Source: an uncultured Bacteroidota bacterium (lineage in GTDB: Bacteria > Bacteroidota > Bacteroidia > Bacteroidales > P3). Taken from it: 47,511 nt of DNA. The DNA is taken from assembly GCA_902776365.1 (NCBI GenBank), contig CACYPU010000014.1:1-47511 (forward strand), given 5' to 3'. The first letter of the stretch is position 1; every line of letters begins with the position of its first letter. This document shows, in pieces, positions 24,370-33,421 of the stretch. The notes below the pieces were generated by a model. The model was given only the letters and a program-made list of their open reading frames with translations. It made no database searches and had not been told where the DNA came from. Position numbers and translations under genes: made by a program.

Positions 24370-27300
24370 TTAGAAGTTATAAGAGAGAGAGAGACGGATA
24401 GTGCGGGGGCTGGAGTAGTACCAGGTGCCGTTGCGGAGGACGATGGTGTAGATGTCGCGGAATGCCTGCGGGTCGAGGTAGGCGTTGATGACCTGCTGCG
24501 ACTCGGGGTCGGTAAGGTAGCCGTTATCCTCGGGGTTACCTGTGACGTTGAATACGTTGAGGACATTACGGATATCGAAGAGGTTGTTGACCGTGATGGC
24601 GGCGGTGATGTAGGTGTCACGCTTGCCGACCTTGATGGGCCAAACCTTGTCGACAACAACATTGAAGTAGAAGCCCCAAGGCAGACGGGCACCGCGGTAG
24701 CCACCGACGATGGTGCTCTGCGAGTTGGAGAAGGCTTTGGTGTAAGGACGGCCCGACTGGGCAACGGCCATGAAGTTGATACCAAAGTTCTCGAGGAGCT
24801 TGATTTCTTTCTTACGCTTCTCACCAGTGGAGTCGGTGACGATGCGGGTGATGACGGGACCATCATACTGGGCGCCGCCACCGTAACGGAAGTCGACATT
24901 GGCTTTGAACTCATGGCGACGGTCGTCAGAGATGGGGTTGAGCATCTTCAGGGTGGTGTAACCTTCCTTGATGAGCTCGGTCATGGTGGTGGAGCTCAGA
25001 CCAGTACCCTCAGCATACTGGAGGGTGTAGTTGGCGTTGATGCGGATGTTCTTGGTGGAACGGAGGTCATAGGCCAGGGTGACACCCTTGATGGTCTTGA
25101 AGTCCTTGTTATCGTAGCTATAGTAGTTGGGGTTGGGGTCAGCACCGGCATACTGGACGAGCTGGATCAGGTCGCGGGTCTCCTTGTAGTAGGCGGAGGC
25201 GCTGATGGCCGAGTTCTCGTTGAGGGCCTGCTGGAATCCCAACTCATAGTTGGTGATGCGCTCAGGTTTCAAGTTGGGGTTGTTGATGCTGGAGATCTGC
25301 GACATGAAGAGATACTTGGTGTACTCAGCCTCCCAGCCGCCAGAGGGGCGACGGGCGATAATGTCGTAACTGGCCTTGAACTGCGATTTCTCACCGATGG
25401 GGAAGGAGAAAGCGATACGAGGCATAGCAACAATCTGGGGAGTGTAGCGCTCGAAGGCCTCGGTGCCAACGATACGGTTGTTGATGGCGTTGACACCGTT
25501 GGAAGTATAGTAAGGAATAGGTTTACCTGTATTACCGTTGACGGCACTCGGGGAGGCCACCTCGACACCGTCGGCGTTGTACCACTTGCCGGACTGGTCG
25601 CGATAACCCACGATGCGGATGCTGTTGGCGTTGGAAATAGTTCCGTTCTCGCCGACAGTGGGAGTCTGGTTGACATAGGGCACCCAGTCGCCACCGGCGT
25701 TGTTGAGGTACTGACCGCCACCGCTGATGAGAGCGGGGTTGTTGCGCAGGTCAGCCACAGTGTAGGCCTCATACAGGAGGTAGGGATCCTTCATCACGTA
25801 TTGGTTGCCGTTGAAATAGTCGACACGGACACCAATGTTGAAGATAAGGTCTTGGAAGAAGAATTTATCCTGGATATAACCAGCGGCATAGATGGGCGAG
25901 AAGGCGGGGAGGTAACGGTACTTGCCGTCGCTGGGGTTGAAGAATTTCTCAAGACTCCAGTTGGCACCGTCGTATTTCTTACCCGTATGGTCGAAACCGT
26001 AGAAGGAGACTTTGGCGTTACCGCTGTTGAAGAGCTCATCGGTGGAGAACATGCTAAGACCGCCGGCACGGACGAAGTCCTCGGGCATGTAGCGGTCGAT
26101 GTCGATCCAAGTGAGATTGTCGATGAGACTACCATCGGTGTTGGTGGCACCAATGGAAATCAGATAGTCACGGAAGGCCTGGTCGAAGTAGGTCTGCTGG
26201 TCGGCATTGAGTTTGCGGTTGTAGTTAACATAGAGCTGAGAACCGCGAATCTCGTAGATGGGGTTGTCGAGATCCATCTGCTGGATGTGGACGTTGGCGT
26301 TGTTACGCATGAGGGTCCAAAGTTCGTAAGCATTCAGGCCATAGTAGGAGTTCCAGATTTGGTCGTACTGGAAGCCGATTTCGATTTCATGACCCAGAAT
26401 GTCAGCCGAGGCCTTGGCCTGCAGGTAGAGGAAGTCGTTCTGGCTGGCTGCATAGCTGCCACCCTGGACACCGACATTGGAGATAAGACCGTAGATGGGC
26501 GAGGGGCTGTCACCGTTCATGAGGCCCTTGTATCCCAGAATGTATTCACGCTGGAAGAGGATGGGGCGGACATCCTCGAACTCATCGTAGCCAAAGTGCT
26601 CCATGTTGTAGTCATGGTTGAAGAGCAACTCGTTGTAGTTGGCCAGGATGGGGTTGTAGATACCGCTACCGGAGACATAAGACACTCTGTTGTCCCAGTT
26701 GTTCTGAACCATGGCCCAACGCTGGTTGCCACGATAATCGATGAGCTTGCTCTCATAGGTAGGAATCTTCTCGGTGATGAACTGGCCGATATAGCCATAT
26801 TTGAAGACATCGTCGAGGCTGCTGCCATAGTTCTCATTGTACTGCTTGGCAGTGGTACGCTGCACCATACCCGTGATATTGTACATCACATTCTTGATGG
26901 GAGAGGAAGCTTTGGCTTCGTCCTCGTTGGTGACTTCAGCGTCTTTGAAGCGCTGGGTGAAGTCGACGGTAATACCCATGTTCATCGATTCGCTGACAGT
27001 GGAACCCGAGAGGGGCATATTGAGCGGCGAAATGGAAGCACTGGGGTTGTGGCTTGCGCTGAACTCACCGGTAATCACCAAACTGGTGTACTCCGAGAAG
27101 CGGAAGTCGAGGGCGCCCTCCATTGCGACAGAGTAGTACTGCAGGTCGGGGACACGGCTGGCAGAGGTGAAGTCGCTCGAAGTCAGACGGGTGATTTCAT
27201 GGAACGACTCCTTGCGCAGCTCGGTCTCAGCGGTATAGTTGATGGCACCAGTGAGAGGATCATACGACAGGGGTTTATTCTCGAAATAACGGACAAGATC

Positions 27301-28206
27301 ATCATTAACAATTTGATAACGATATCCTTTCACACGGTAGAACGGGGAGTTCTCGTAAGCGGCCTGACCCGTGAAGCGGAAACCCACGAGGGTGCGGTCG
27401 CCAGTGACGTTGCCGTTCTCATCATAGATTTTCTGTTTGTAGACAGGACCTGTGAGGTAGACCACCAAGGTATTGTAGAGACGGTAGTCGAGATAACCCT
27501 CCCAGCGGACCAAACCTTGGAAGGTGTTGGTCGGGGGTTTGAGGGTGATAATCTGCGTACCACCGATAGCCTCACCAATACTAGCGGGGGTACCACCCAG
27601 AATGACCTGGATTTCAGCGATAGCGTCCTTGGGCACGTTGACGCTGGTACGTTTACGGACACCGCCCTGCATGGTCACCATGCCATCCTCACCACGAGCG
27701 GTACTGGTACCACCGTCGCTATAGCCCATACCGCCGACGGCGGCGACGATAGCGTCGACAGAGTTACCCGGCATGTGCTTGATGTCATCGCTGTTGATGC
27801 GCTGACCATTCTCCGGGGAACCGATCTCGATGATAGGCACCTTCTCGGCCTCGATGGTGATTTCATCGAGGTTGGTGGCACCGGATTTGAGCTGGATGTC
27901 AACAACCGTGAAGCCCGAAGCCTTCACATTGACACCTGTTCTCATGTAACGGTCGTAACCGACGTAGGAGACCTCGATGTCGTAAGAGCCGACATTGAGA
28001 GGTTTGATGGTATAAATACCATCGAAGTCGGTAGTACCGCCATGAACTTGTTTGCCGTCTTGCTTGACGATGACGTTCACAAAGGGAAGGGGGTCACCCG
28101 TCTTGGCGTCGGTGATGACGCCCTTCAAGGTTCCTTGGGCCAGGGCGACCATCTCCGCCATCAGCAAGAGTCCGAATGTCAATAGTACTTTTCTAAACAT
28201 TCTCAT
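24370..28206 (-). CDS. TonB-dependent receptor with CarboxypepD_reg-like N-terminal domain
   Basis: A 1278-aa outer-membrane protein. After the signal peptide (…EMVALAQ), residues 25-105 form a carboxypeptidase-regulatory-like domain (LKGVITDAKTGDPLPFVNVIVK; GSYDIEVSYVGYDRY) as in SusC-type receptors. A plug follows with the usual AEIQVILGGTPASIGEAIGGTQIITLKPP, although its middle is shortened (GMVTMQGGVRKRTSVNVPKDAI). The rest is a long barrel (YELGFQQALNENSAISASAYYKETRDLI; INANYTLQYAEGTG) ending TIRLSLSYNF. No SusD-like gene is adjacent; instead a giant T9SS-type protein and a PorV/PorQ barrel follow. It may be a receptor or scaffold for that protein rather than a glycan importer. Confidence 0.88.
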   Translation of the reverse strand: MRMFRKVLLTFGLLLMAEMVALAQGTLKGVITDAKTGDPLPFVNVIVKQDGKQVHGGTTDFDGIYTIKPLNVGSYDIEVSYVGYDRYMRTGVNVKASGFTVVDIQLKSGATNLDEITIEAEKVPIIEIGSPENGQRINSDDIKHMPGNSVDAIVAAVGGMGYSDGGTSTARGEDGMVTMQGGVRKRTSVNVPKDAIAEIQVILGGTPASIGEAIGGTQIITLKPPTNTFQGLVRWEGYLDYRLYNTLVVYLTGPVYKQKIYDENGNVTGDRTLVGFRFTGQAAYENSPFYRVKGYRYQIVNDDLVRYFENKPLSYDPLTGAINYTAETELRKESFHEITRLTSSDFTSASRVPDLQYYSVAMEGALDFRFSEYTSLVITGEFSASHNPSASISPLNMPLSGSTVSESMNMGITVDFTQRFKDAEVTNEDEAKASSPIKNVMYNITGMVQRTTAKQYNENYGSSLDDVFKYGYIGQFITEKIPTYESKLIDYRGNQRWAMVQNNWDNRVSYVSGSGIYNPILANYNELLFNHDYNMEHFGYDEFEDVRPILFQREYILGYKGLMNGDSPSPIYGLISNVGVQGGSYAASQNDFLYLQAKASADILGHEIEIGFQYDQIWNSYYGLNAYELWTLMRNNANVHIQQMDLDNPIYEIRGSQLYVNYNRKLNADQQTYFDQAFRDYLISIGATNTDGSLIDNLTWIDIDRYMPEDFVRAGGLSMFSTDELFNSGNAKVSFYGFDHTGKKYDGANWSLEKFFNPSDGKYRYLPAFSPIYAAGYIQDKFFFQDLIFNIGVRVDYFNGNQYVMKDPYLLYEAYTVADLRNNPALISGGGQYLNNAGGDWVPYVNQTPTVGENGTISNANSIRIVGYRDQSGKWYNADGVEVASPSAVNGNTGKPIPYYTSNGVNAINNRIVGTEAFERYTPQIVAMPRIAFSFPIGEKSQFKASYDIIARRPSGGWEAEYTKYLFMSQISSINNPNLKPERITNYELGFQQALNENSAISASAYYKETRDLIQLVQYAGADPNPNYYSYDNKDFKTIKGVTLAYDLRSTKNIRINANYTLQYAEGTGLSSTTMTELIKEGYTTLKMLNPISDDRRHEFKANVDFRYGGGAQYDGPVITRIVTDSTGEKRKKEIKLLENFGINFMAVAQSGRPYTKAFSNSQSTIVGGYRGARLPWGFYFNVVVDKVWPIKVGKRDTYITAAITVNNLFDIRNVLNVFNVTGNPEDNGYLTDPESQQVINAYLDPQAFRDIYTIVLRNGTWYYSSPRTIRLSLSYNF

Positions 28207-28226
28207 TGCGTTTACATGTTAAATTA

Positions 28227-28580
28227 TTAATTTGATTGATTTATTTCGTCCAAATATCTATTGTTCAATATTACCTGACTGATGACTGCCTGCCGGAGGT
28301 CGAACTGGGGACGTGCCACAGGTTCGTCGGCGACAGTGGCCATCGGTGCCATGGGAGCCTGACGTTTTACCATGGGGTTGGTGAATGTGTTTTCTGCGTC
28401 GGACTCATAGGTAAAGTAGAGGGACTCGTCCTCCACGGAACCCTCAGCGTCGCCATCGCCCTGGCCGGGAACAGCAGGATGTCCTTGGGGGACGCCCTGC
28501 TCTTCCACAGCCTTCTTGACCTTCGAGAACAACGAGAGGCCAAGGAAGAGGGTGATTAGCAATATGGTGCTGATGGTCAT
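28227..28580 (-). CDS. Small membrane-anchored protein between secDF and the receptor
   Basis: A 117-aa protein with one N-terminal hydrophobic segment (TISTILLITLFLGLSLF) followed by KVKKAVEEQ. A low-complexity acidic, Pro/Gly-rich stretch leads to a C-terminal helix with QFDLRQAVISQVILNNRYLDEINQ. No known domain was recognised. It starts 52 nt after secDF and ends 20 nt before the TonB-dependent receptor, so it is almost certainly co-transcribed. It could be a bitopic adaptor at the inner membrane; that is inference from topology and position only. Confidence 0.72.
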   Translation of the reverse strand: MTISTILLITLFLGLSLFSKVKKAVEEQGVPQGHPAVPGQGDGDAEGSVEDESLYFTYESDAENTFTNPMVKRQAPMAPMATVADEPVARPQFDLRQAVISQVILNNRYLDEINQSN

Positions 28581-28598
28581 TTTCGTTACCTATTATAA

Positions 28599-28612
28599 TA
28601 TTGTATACAATA
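28599..28612. promoter_or_regulatory. Perfect 14-bp palindrome between secDF and the 117-aa gene
   Basis: TATTGTATACAATA lies in an AT-rich gap of 52 nt. It could be an operator or part of an internal promoter; a one-mismatch -7 box (TATTATTG) overlaps on the reverse strand. Confidence 0.35.
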
Positions 28613-28632
28613 ATATATTATATTCTCACAAA

Positions 28633-31605
28633 CTATTTATCCAACACCTGGACTTTCTCCTTGCGCGAGACCTCGTAGACCATGGCGCAAGCGATGCAAA
28701 GCGAGGAGAAGACACCGACAACAACACCGATGAGGAGTGCGAAAATGAATCCGCGGATAACCTCGCCACCGAAGATGAACATCATCAGCAGGGTGACGAA
28801 AGTGGTGCCGGAAGTGTTGACCGTACGGGCAAGAGTGGAGTTGATGGCATCGTTCATGTGGGTCATCAGGTCGCGCTTCGGATAGAGCTTGCGGTACTCG
28901 CGGACACGGTCGAAGATAACCACCGTGGCGTTGATGGAGTAACCGATAACCGTCAGCACAGCCGAGATGAAGTACTGGTCGACCTCGAGGTTGAACGGCA
29001 GGAGGCCATAGAGCAGCGAGAAGATACCGATAACCAAGATGGTATCGTGGGCCAGAGCAGTAACCGAACCGATACCGAAGCGCCAGCTGCGGAAGCGGAG
29101 GCCGATGTAGGCGAACATCACGACCAGACCGCCGATGAGGGCCCAAATGGAGTGGACAAGGTTGTCATGTGCCACACCCTGGCCAAACTGGTCGGCCTGA
29201 AGGATACCGTATTTGCTCTTTTCATCCGACGGACTGGGCTTGAACGCCGTGGTGTCGGGGCAGTTGGCTATATTCTTGAAGTGGGGTTCAGCACCCGCAT
29301 ACAGCTTCACGAGGATGTCGCTACTCACGTTTTCACCTTCCTCATCGGAACGATATTTGGTGGTGACCTTCAGCTGGTTGCTGCTGCCGTAGGCCTTCAC
29401 CTCGGGAGCCTCGGGGAACTGCTTGGCCATAGTGGCGCGAACAGCTTCCGCTTCAACAGGCTGGTCGAAACGAATGACATAGGTGCGGCCACCGGTGAAG
29501 TCTATACCGAAGTTCAAGCCACGGAAAGCGAAACTAGCGATGCAGATGGCGATGGCAACACCGGCGATGATGTAGAACATCTTACGCTTGCCAAGGAAGT
29601 CGAAATGTACGTTGCGGAGGAAGTTCTCGGAGAAGGAGAAGGAGAAGGTCATCTTGCGACGGTTGTTCTGAACCGCGGAGTCGATGATGAGGCGGGTGAT
29701 GAAGATGGAGGTGAAGAGCGAGGTGGCGATACCGATGCAGAGGGTGACTGCGAAGCCCTGGACAGCGCCGGAGCCGAACATAATCAGCACGATACCCAGG
29801 AGGAAGGTGGTCACCTGACCATCGATGATGGCGGAGTAGGCGTTCTTGAAACCATTCTGGACAGCGTTGGACACGCTGGAACCCGCACGAAGCTCCTCCT
29901 TGACACGCTCATAGATAATAACGTTACCGTCGACGGCCATGGCCATGGTCAGCACAATACCGGCGATACCGGGGAGGGTGAGCACGGCGCCGATGGCGGC
30001 GAGGACACCCATCAGAAGGAACACATTGGTGATAAGGGCAATCACGGAGACCCAGCCTGCACGGTTGTAGAAGAAGACCATGTAGATGAGCACCACGATA
30101 AAGGCCAGGATGAAGGAGATAAGACCGTTATGGATGGACTCCTGACCCAGCGAAGGACCGACCACAGTGTCGGACACGATGCGGGCGGGGGCAGGGAGCT
30201 TACCAGACTTCAGGACATTGGCAAGGTCCTGAGCCTCTTCAACGGTGAAACGACCAGTAATTTGGGAGCGACCACCGGCGATCTCGGTGTTGACATTGGG
30301 GGCGGAGTAGACCTGGTCGTCGAGGACGATGGCCACGCAGCGACCCACGTTCTCACCCGTGATACGCTTCCATTCACGCGCGCCCGTGCTATTCATTGTC
30401 ATATTCACTTCGGCGCCCTGGTTACCCATATCCTGGGTGGCGTCGGTGATGCACTCACCGCCGAGGAGTGGGGTGCCGTCCTTCGTCGTCACCTCGATAG
30501 CATAGAGAGAAATGAGGTCGGCAGTGTCGGGTTTGTGACCCCACATAAACTTGACCTCGTTCTTGGCATCATAGATGCCCTCTTGGGCAGCCTGACGGAA
30601 GATGGTGTTGATGCTCGCCGTGTCGCCCAATCTGGCCATGCCCACGACAGCACCCTCGGAGGTGAAGACACTAAGTTTGTCATACAGTTTCGAACCGTTG
30701 GCGCCATTCTCGTCCAGGCCGTATTCGATAGAACCGTTGATATCGTCAAGGATAGGCTTAACATCCTTGCTTCTATAGGTCAGCCAGAATTCGAGCTGTG
30801 CAGTACCACGGAGGAGTTTGCGGACACGGTCCTGATCTTTCACGCCGGGAAGCTCCACAAGGATACGCTCGGAAGCGGAGAGTTTCTGGATGGTGGGCTG
30901 GGCAACGCCGAAACGGTCGATACGACGGCTGATGATCTGATAGGTGCGCTCGTAAGCATCCGAAGTCTCTTTCTTGATGGCTTCAATAACTTCGTCATTA
31001 GTGGCAACTTTCTTATCGGATTTGATTTTATCTTTCAGATCACCGCTGTTGAATTTCTGATAGAGGGAGAGGTTGTGGTTCGTGTCGAGTTTCTGAATCT
31101 CTTCATAGAACAGGGTCACGAAATCGGTGTTGGTCGATTTCTTCTGGGCTTTGAGAGCCGCATCGATGGCGGCGTTGATTTGGGGATCGTTGGGGTCATT
31201 GGCCAAGGCGCGAACAACATCGGAGGTGGAGACCTCGAGCATCACGTTCATACCACCCTTCAGGTCAAGACCGAGGTTAAGCTCCCAAGCCTGGCAGTCA
31301 CGATAGGTGAACCACAGGTAGACCTTCTTGTCAGCCTTGTCATTGAGGATCTCAGCCTCTTTAGCTTTCACCAAAGAGTCTGCGAGTTCCATTTCGTTCA
31401 AACGGCTGGTCTGTTTCAGTTGCTGGATCTCTGCTTGTCCCGCAGGTGTAAATTTTCCGGCTTTTTCATCTACGAAATAGTAGTTGTGAGCATCTTTTTT
31501 TGCATTGCTTTCGACCACGCTTGTTACAACCGAAAATGACAATTGAAACAGACATGCAAGGCCGAAAGCCCAAGTCAAGAATTTGATAAGTCCTTTATTC
31601 TGCAT
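28633..31605 (-). CDS. secDF: Fused protein translocase subunit SecDF
   Basis: A 990-aa SecD-SecF fusion, the usual Bacteroidota form. TM1 lies near the N-terminus. The SecD P1 periplasmic domain spans about residues 110-480 (LGLDLKGGMNVMLEV; YERTYQIISRRIDRFGVAQP; GAEVNMTMNSTGAREWKRI; EIAGGRSQITGRF). TM2-6 follow, with AMAVDGNVIIYERVKEELR. SecF starts near residue 650 (FLGKRKMFYIIAG, GIDFTGGRTYVI) and ends with its own TM bundle and FGGEVIRGF. SecDF uses the proton gradient to help pull and release Sec substrates on the periplasmic side. It heads a probable operon with giant surface-protein genes. Confidence 0.97.
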   Translation of the reverse strand: MQNKGLIKFLTWAFGLACLFQLSFSVVTSVVESNAKKDAHNYYFVDEKAGKFTPAGQAEIQQLKQTSRLNEMELADSLVKAKEAEILNDKADKKVYLWFTYRDCQAWELNLGLDLKGGMNVMLEVSTSDVVRALANDPNDPQINAAIDAALKAQKKSTNTDFVTLFYEEIQKLDTNHNLSLYQKFNSGDLKDKIKSDKKVATNDEVIEAIKKETSDAYERTYQIISRRIDRFGVAQPTIQKLSASERILVELPGVKDQDRVRKLLRGTAQLEFWLTYRSKDVKPILDDINGSIEYGLDENGANGSKLYDKLSVFTSEGAVVGMARLGDTASINTIFRQAAQEGIYDAKNEVKFMWGHKPDTADLISLYAIEVTTKDGTPLLGGECITDATQDMGNQGAEVNMTMNSTGAREWKRITGENVGRCVAIVLDDQVYSAPNVNTEIAGGRSQITGRFTVEEAQDLANVLKSGKLPAPARIVSDTVVGPSLGQESIHNGLISFILAFIVVLIYMVFFYNRAGWVSVIALITNVFLLMGVLAAIGAVLTLPGIAGIVLTMAMAVDGNVIIYERVKEELRAGSSVSNAVQNGFKNAYSAIIDGQVTTFLLGIVLIMFGSGAVQGFAVTLCIGIATSLFTSIFITRLIIDSAVQNNRRKMTFSFSFSENFLRNVHFDFLGKRKMFYIIAGVAIAICIASFAFRGLNFGIDFTGGRTYVIRFDQPVEAEAVRATMAKQFPEAPEVKAYGSSNQLKVTTKYRSDEEGENVSSDILVKLYAGAEPHFKNIANCPDTTAFKPSPSDEKSKYGILQADQFGQGVAHDNLVHSIWALIGGLVVMFAYIGLRFRSWRFGIGSVTALAHDTILVIGIFSLLYGLLPFNLEVDQYFISAVLTVIGYSINATVVIFDRVREYRKLYPKRDLMTHMNDAINSTLARTVNTSGTTFVTLLMMFIFGGEVIRGFIFALLIGVVVGVFSSLCIACAMVYEVSRKEKVQVLDK

Positions 31606-31651
31606 AGTTTATATATAAATTTATGTTTTTTATTATATTTCTTTGAACATG

Positions 31652-31659
31652 CAAAAATA
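31652..31659 (-). promoter_or_regulatory. -7 box for the secDF operon
   Basis: Reverse strand TATTTTTG, 46 nt before the secDF ATG. Confidence 0.65.
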
Positions 31660-31701
31660 ACAAAAAATATTGACATAGCAAACAAAATCGAAAAAAATCT
31701 G

Positions 31702-31709
31702 TATCTTTG
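31702..31709 (+). promoter_or_regulatory. -7 box for radC
   Basis: TATCTTTG, 28 nt before the radC ATG. It is divergent from the secDF promoter about 45 bp away. Confidence 0.7.
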
Positions 31710-31737
31710 CACAAAAATTCTAGAATTACAGAGAGAT

Positions 31738-32451
31738 ATGAATGATAATTTTTCGCTGACAATCAAGGAGTGGGCCGACGAGGACAAACCTCGAGAAAAG
31801 ATGCTATCAAAGGGCAAGAAGGAGTTGACCAATGCCGAGCTCTTAGCCATCCTGCTGCGCAGTGGATTAAAAGGGAAAACCGTCGTCGAAGTTGCCAAAG
31901 AGGTGCTGACCCGTTCGGGCAACAGCCTGACCACCCTTTCGCAGATGGATTTCAAGCACTTAAGCAGCATCAAAGGGGTCGGCGAGGCCAAAGCCACTAC
32001 CCTTATGGCCGCCCTGGAGTTGGGATGGCGCATGCAGAGCGATATAGCAAAAGACAAAGAACTGATAATCAATAGCAGTAAAGATCTCTTCAACTATATC
32101 ACACCCCTTCTGGCCGACCTCGACCACGAAGAGTTCTGGGCCGTCTACCTCAGCAACCGGAACAAGGTGCTGGGACGGCAACGCATCTCCATGGGAGGAC
32201 AGACGAATGTATCTGTAGACCTGCGCATTATCTTCCGCGGTGCTATCGAATGCAAAGCCGTGAGTATCATGGTAGCCCACAACCACCCCTCCGGCTCACT
32301 CAAAGCCAGCCCAGAAGACAAAAACCTTACTCGAAGCATTATGGAGGCAGGCAAGGTTCTTGATATCAAACTCTTGGAGCATATCATCGTCGGCATCGCC
32401 CCTACCGGACAGGCCGACTACTACAGTTTTCATGACAACGGGCTGGTCTAA
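31738..32451 (+). CDS. radC: RadC-family JAB-domain protein
   Basis: A 237-aa protein with N-terminal DKPREKMLSKGKKELTNAELLAILLRSG and a helix-hairpin-helix LSSIKGVGEAKATTLMAALELG. The C-terminal JAB/MPN domain has EEFWAVYLSNRNKVLG and the metal motif VAHNHPSGSLKASPEDKNLT. The historical DNA-repair role of RadC is doubtful; the JAB fold suggests a metallo-isopeptidase-like or nuclease activity. The start at 31738 is chosen because an upstream extension would begin before the TATCTTTG promoter. The gene converges on the SecD-like lipoprotein with 25 nt between stops. Confidence 0.95.
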   Translation: MNDNFSLTIKEWADEDKPREKMLSKGKKELTNAELLAILLRSGLKGKTVVEVAKEVLTRSGNSLTTLSQMDFKHLSSIKGVGEAKATTLMAALELGWRMQSDIAKDKELIINSSKDLFNYITPLLADLDHEEFWAVYLSNRNKVLGRQRISMGGQTNVSVDLRIIFRGAIECKAVSIMVAHNHPSGSLKASPEDKNLTRSIMEAGKVLDIKLLEHIIVGIAPTGQADYYSFHDNGLV

Positions 32452-32476
32452 ACCAAAAACCCACTAACTTGTTCTT

Positions 32477-33412
32477 CTACTGCTCTTTGTTACAGACTTC
32501 GTTGACGATGCGAACCGGCAGAGGCAGCGTCCCTGTTTTTATTATAAATGCCAACACTTTAGCCTCTTCCACCGTAAAATCACCGGTAATCTGAGTACGT
32601 CCACCTGCAATTTCGCCCATAACTTTAGGAGCGGTATAAACCTGATTATCAATTACAATAGCAAGACATCGACCCACATTCTCTCCCGTGATACGCTTCC
32701 ATTCCCGTGCTCCCGAACTATTCATTGTCATATTCACCTCGGCACCCTGGAAACCCATATCTTGTAAGGCATCTGTGATGCAGTCACCATCAAGCAGAGG
32801 AGTCCCATCCTCGGCTGTCACCTCTATGGCATAAAGAGAGATAAGGTCATTGGGGTCTGGTTTATTGGCCCACAGAAACTTAACCTCACGTTTAGCATCA
32901 TATAATCCATTTTTGGCAGCCTCCTTGAGAATCTTGTTGATGGCTGCCGTATCGCTCAGTTTGGCGACACCAACGACAGGATCTTGAGATGCCATAGGAC
33001 TTAAATACCCATATAGGCTGACCGAACTATCAGCCTTCGAGAACCTATCCACTTCATCTAGAACGCACTTAACATCCTTGCTTTCATAGACTTGCCAGAA
33101 TTCCATACGTCCTGGACATTGCATCATTTCACGGAGGCCAACAGTATCATCAAAACCTCTTACTTCCACAATGATACGATCCCCGTTCTCTTGTCTTTTC
33201 ACAGAAAAATCTGCAGGACCAAATCTATCAATTCGATGTTCAATGATTTGGCACGTACGCTCGTAAGCATCTACTGCCTCATCAGGGGCGACAAACTCTG
33301 TGGACACTTCGAGCGTGAATGTCACAGGGTCACCCCTTTTACATGCTTGAAAAACAAACATTATCATCAGCAGAAAAACGCCTGCGAAACATCTAAAAGC
33401 TCTTGCTTTCAT
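32477..33412 (-). CDS. Free-standing SecD periplasmic P1-domain lipoprotein
   Basis: A 311-aa protein with a lipoprotein signal (FLLMIMFVFQAC, Cys24). After LEVST it matches SecDF residues about 217-480 from this same window. Shared blocks are YERTcQIIEHRIDRFG, FWQVYESKDVK, LISLYAIEVTAEDGTPLL, GAEVNMTMNSSGAREW, KRITGENVGRC and GEIAGGRTQITGDFTVEEA. It stops exactly where SecD TM2 would begin and has no membrane segment. A roughly 85-residue stretch of SecD P1 is absent near the start. It is therefore a complete designed-looking domain copy, not a truncated secD. It is the last gene of the cyclophilin-pheS-folB operon and is AT-richer than secDF. It may assist or modulate late Sec export. Confidence 0.85.
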   Translation of the reverse strand: MKARAFRCFAGVFLLMIMFVFQACKRGDPVTFTLEVSTEFVAPDEAVDAYERTCQIIEHRIDRFGPADFSVKRQENGDRIIVEVRGFDDTVGLREMMQCPGRMEFWQVYESKDVKCVLDEVDRFSKADSSVSLYGYLSPMASQDPVVGVAKLSDTAAINKILKEAAKNGLYDAKREVKFLWANKPDPNDLISLYAIEVTAEDGTPLLDGDCITDALQDMGFQGAEVNMTMNSSGAREWKRITGENVGRCLAIVIDNQVYTAPKVMGEIAGGRTQITGDFTVEEAKVLAFIIKTGTLPLPVRIVNEVCNKEQ

Positions 33413-33421
33413 CTATTTACA

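Noticed and set aside
24913-28185. Open frame of 1090 codons on the plus strand across the TonB-dependent receptor gene
   Set aside because: It runs antisense to a clear receptor gene in the codon-complementary frame; the product is low-complexity Val/Gly/Asp/His-rich without domains, a by-product of GC-rich codon use.
24370-28206. SusC of a polysaccharide utilisation locus
   Set aside because: No SusD-like, glycoside hydrolase or sensor gene is adjacent; the neighbours are T9SS-type.
28516-31539. Open frame of 1007 codons on the plus strand across secDF
   Set aside because: Same artefact: antisense shadow of a conserved gene, with no recognisable domain or promoter.
32477-33412. Truncated secD pseudogene
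   Set aside because: It has its own lipoprotein signal, an uninterrupted frame, clean domain boundaries and an operon position; these argue for a functional protein.
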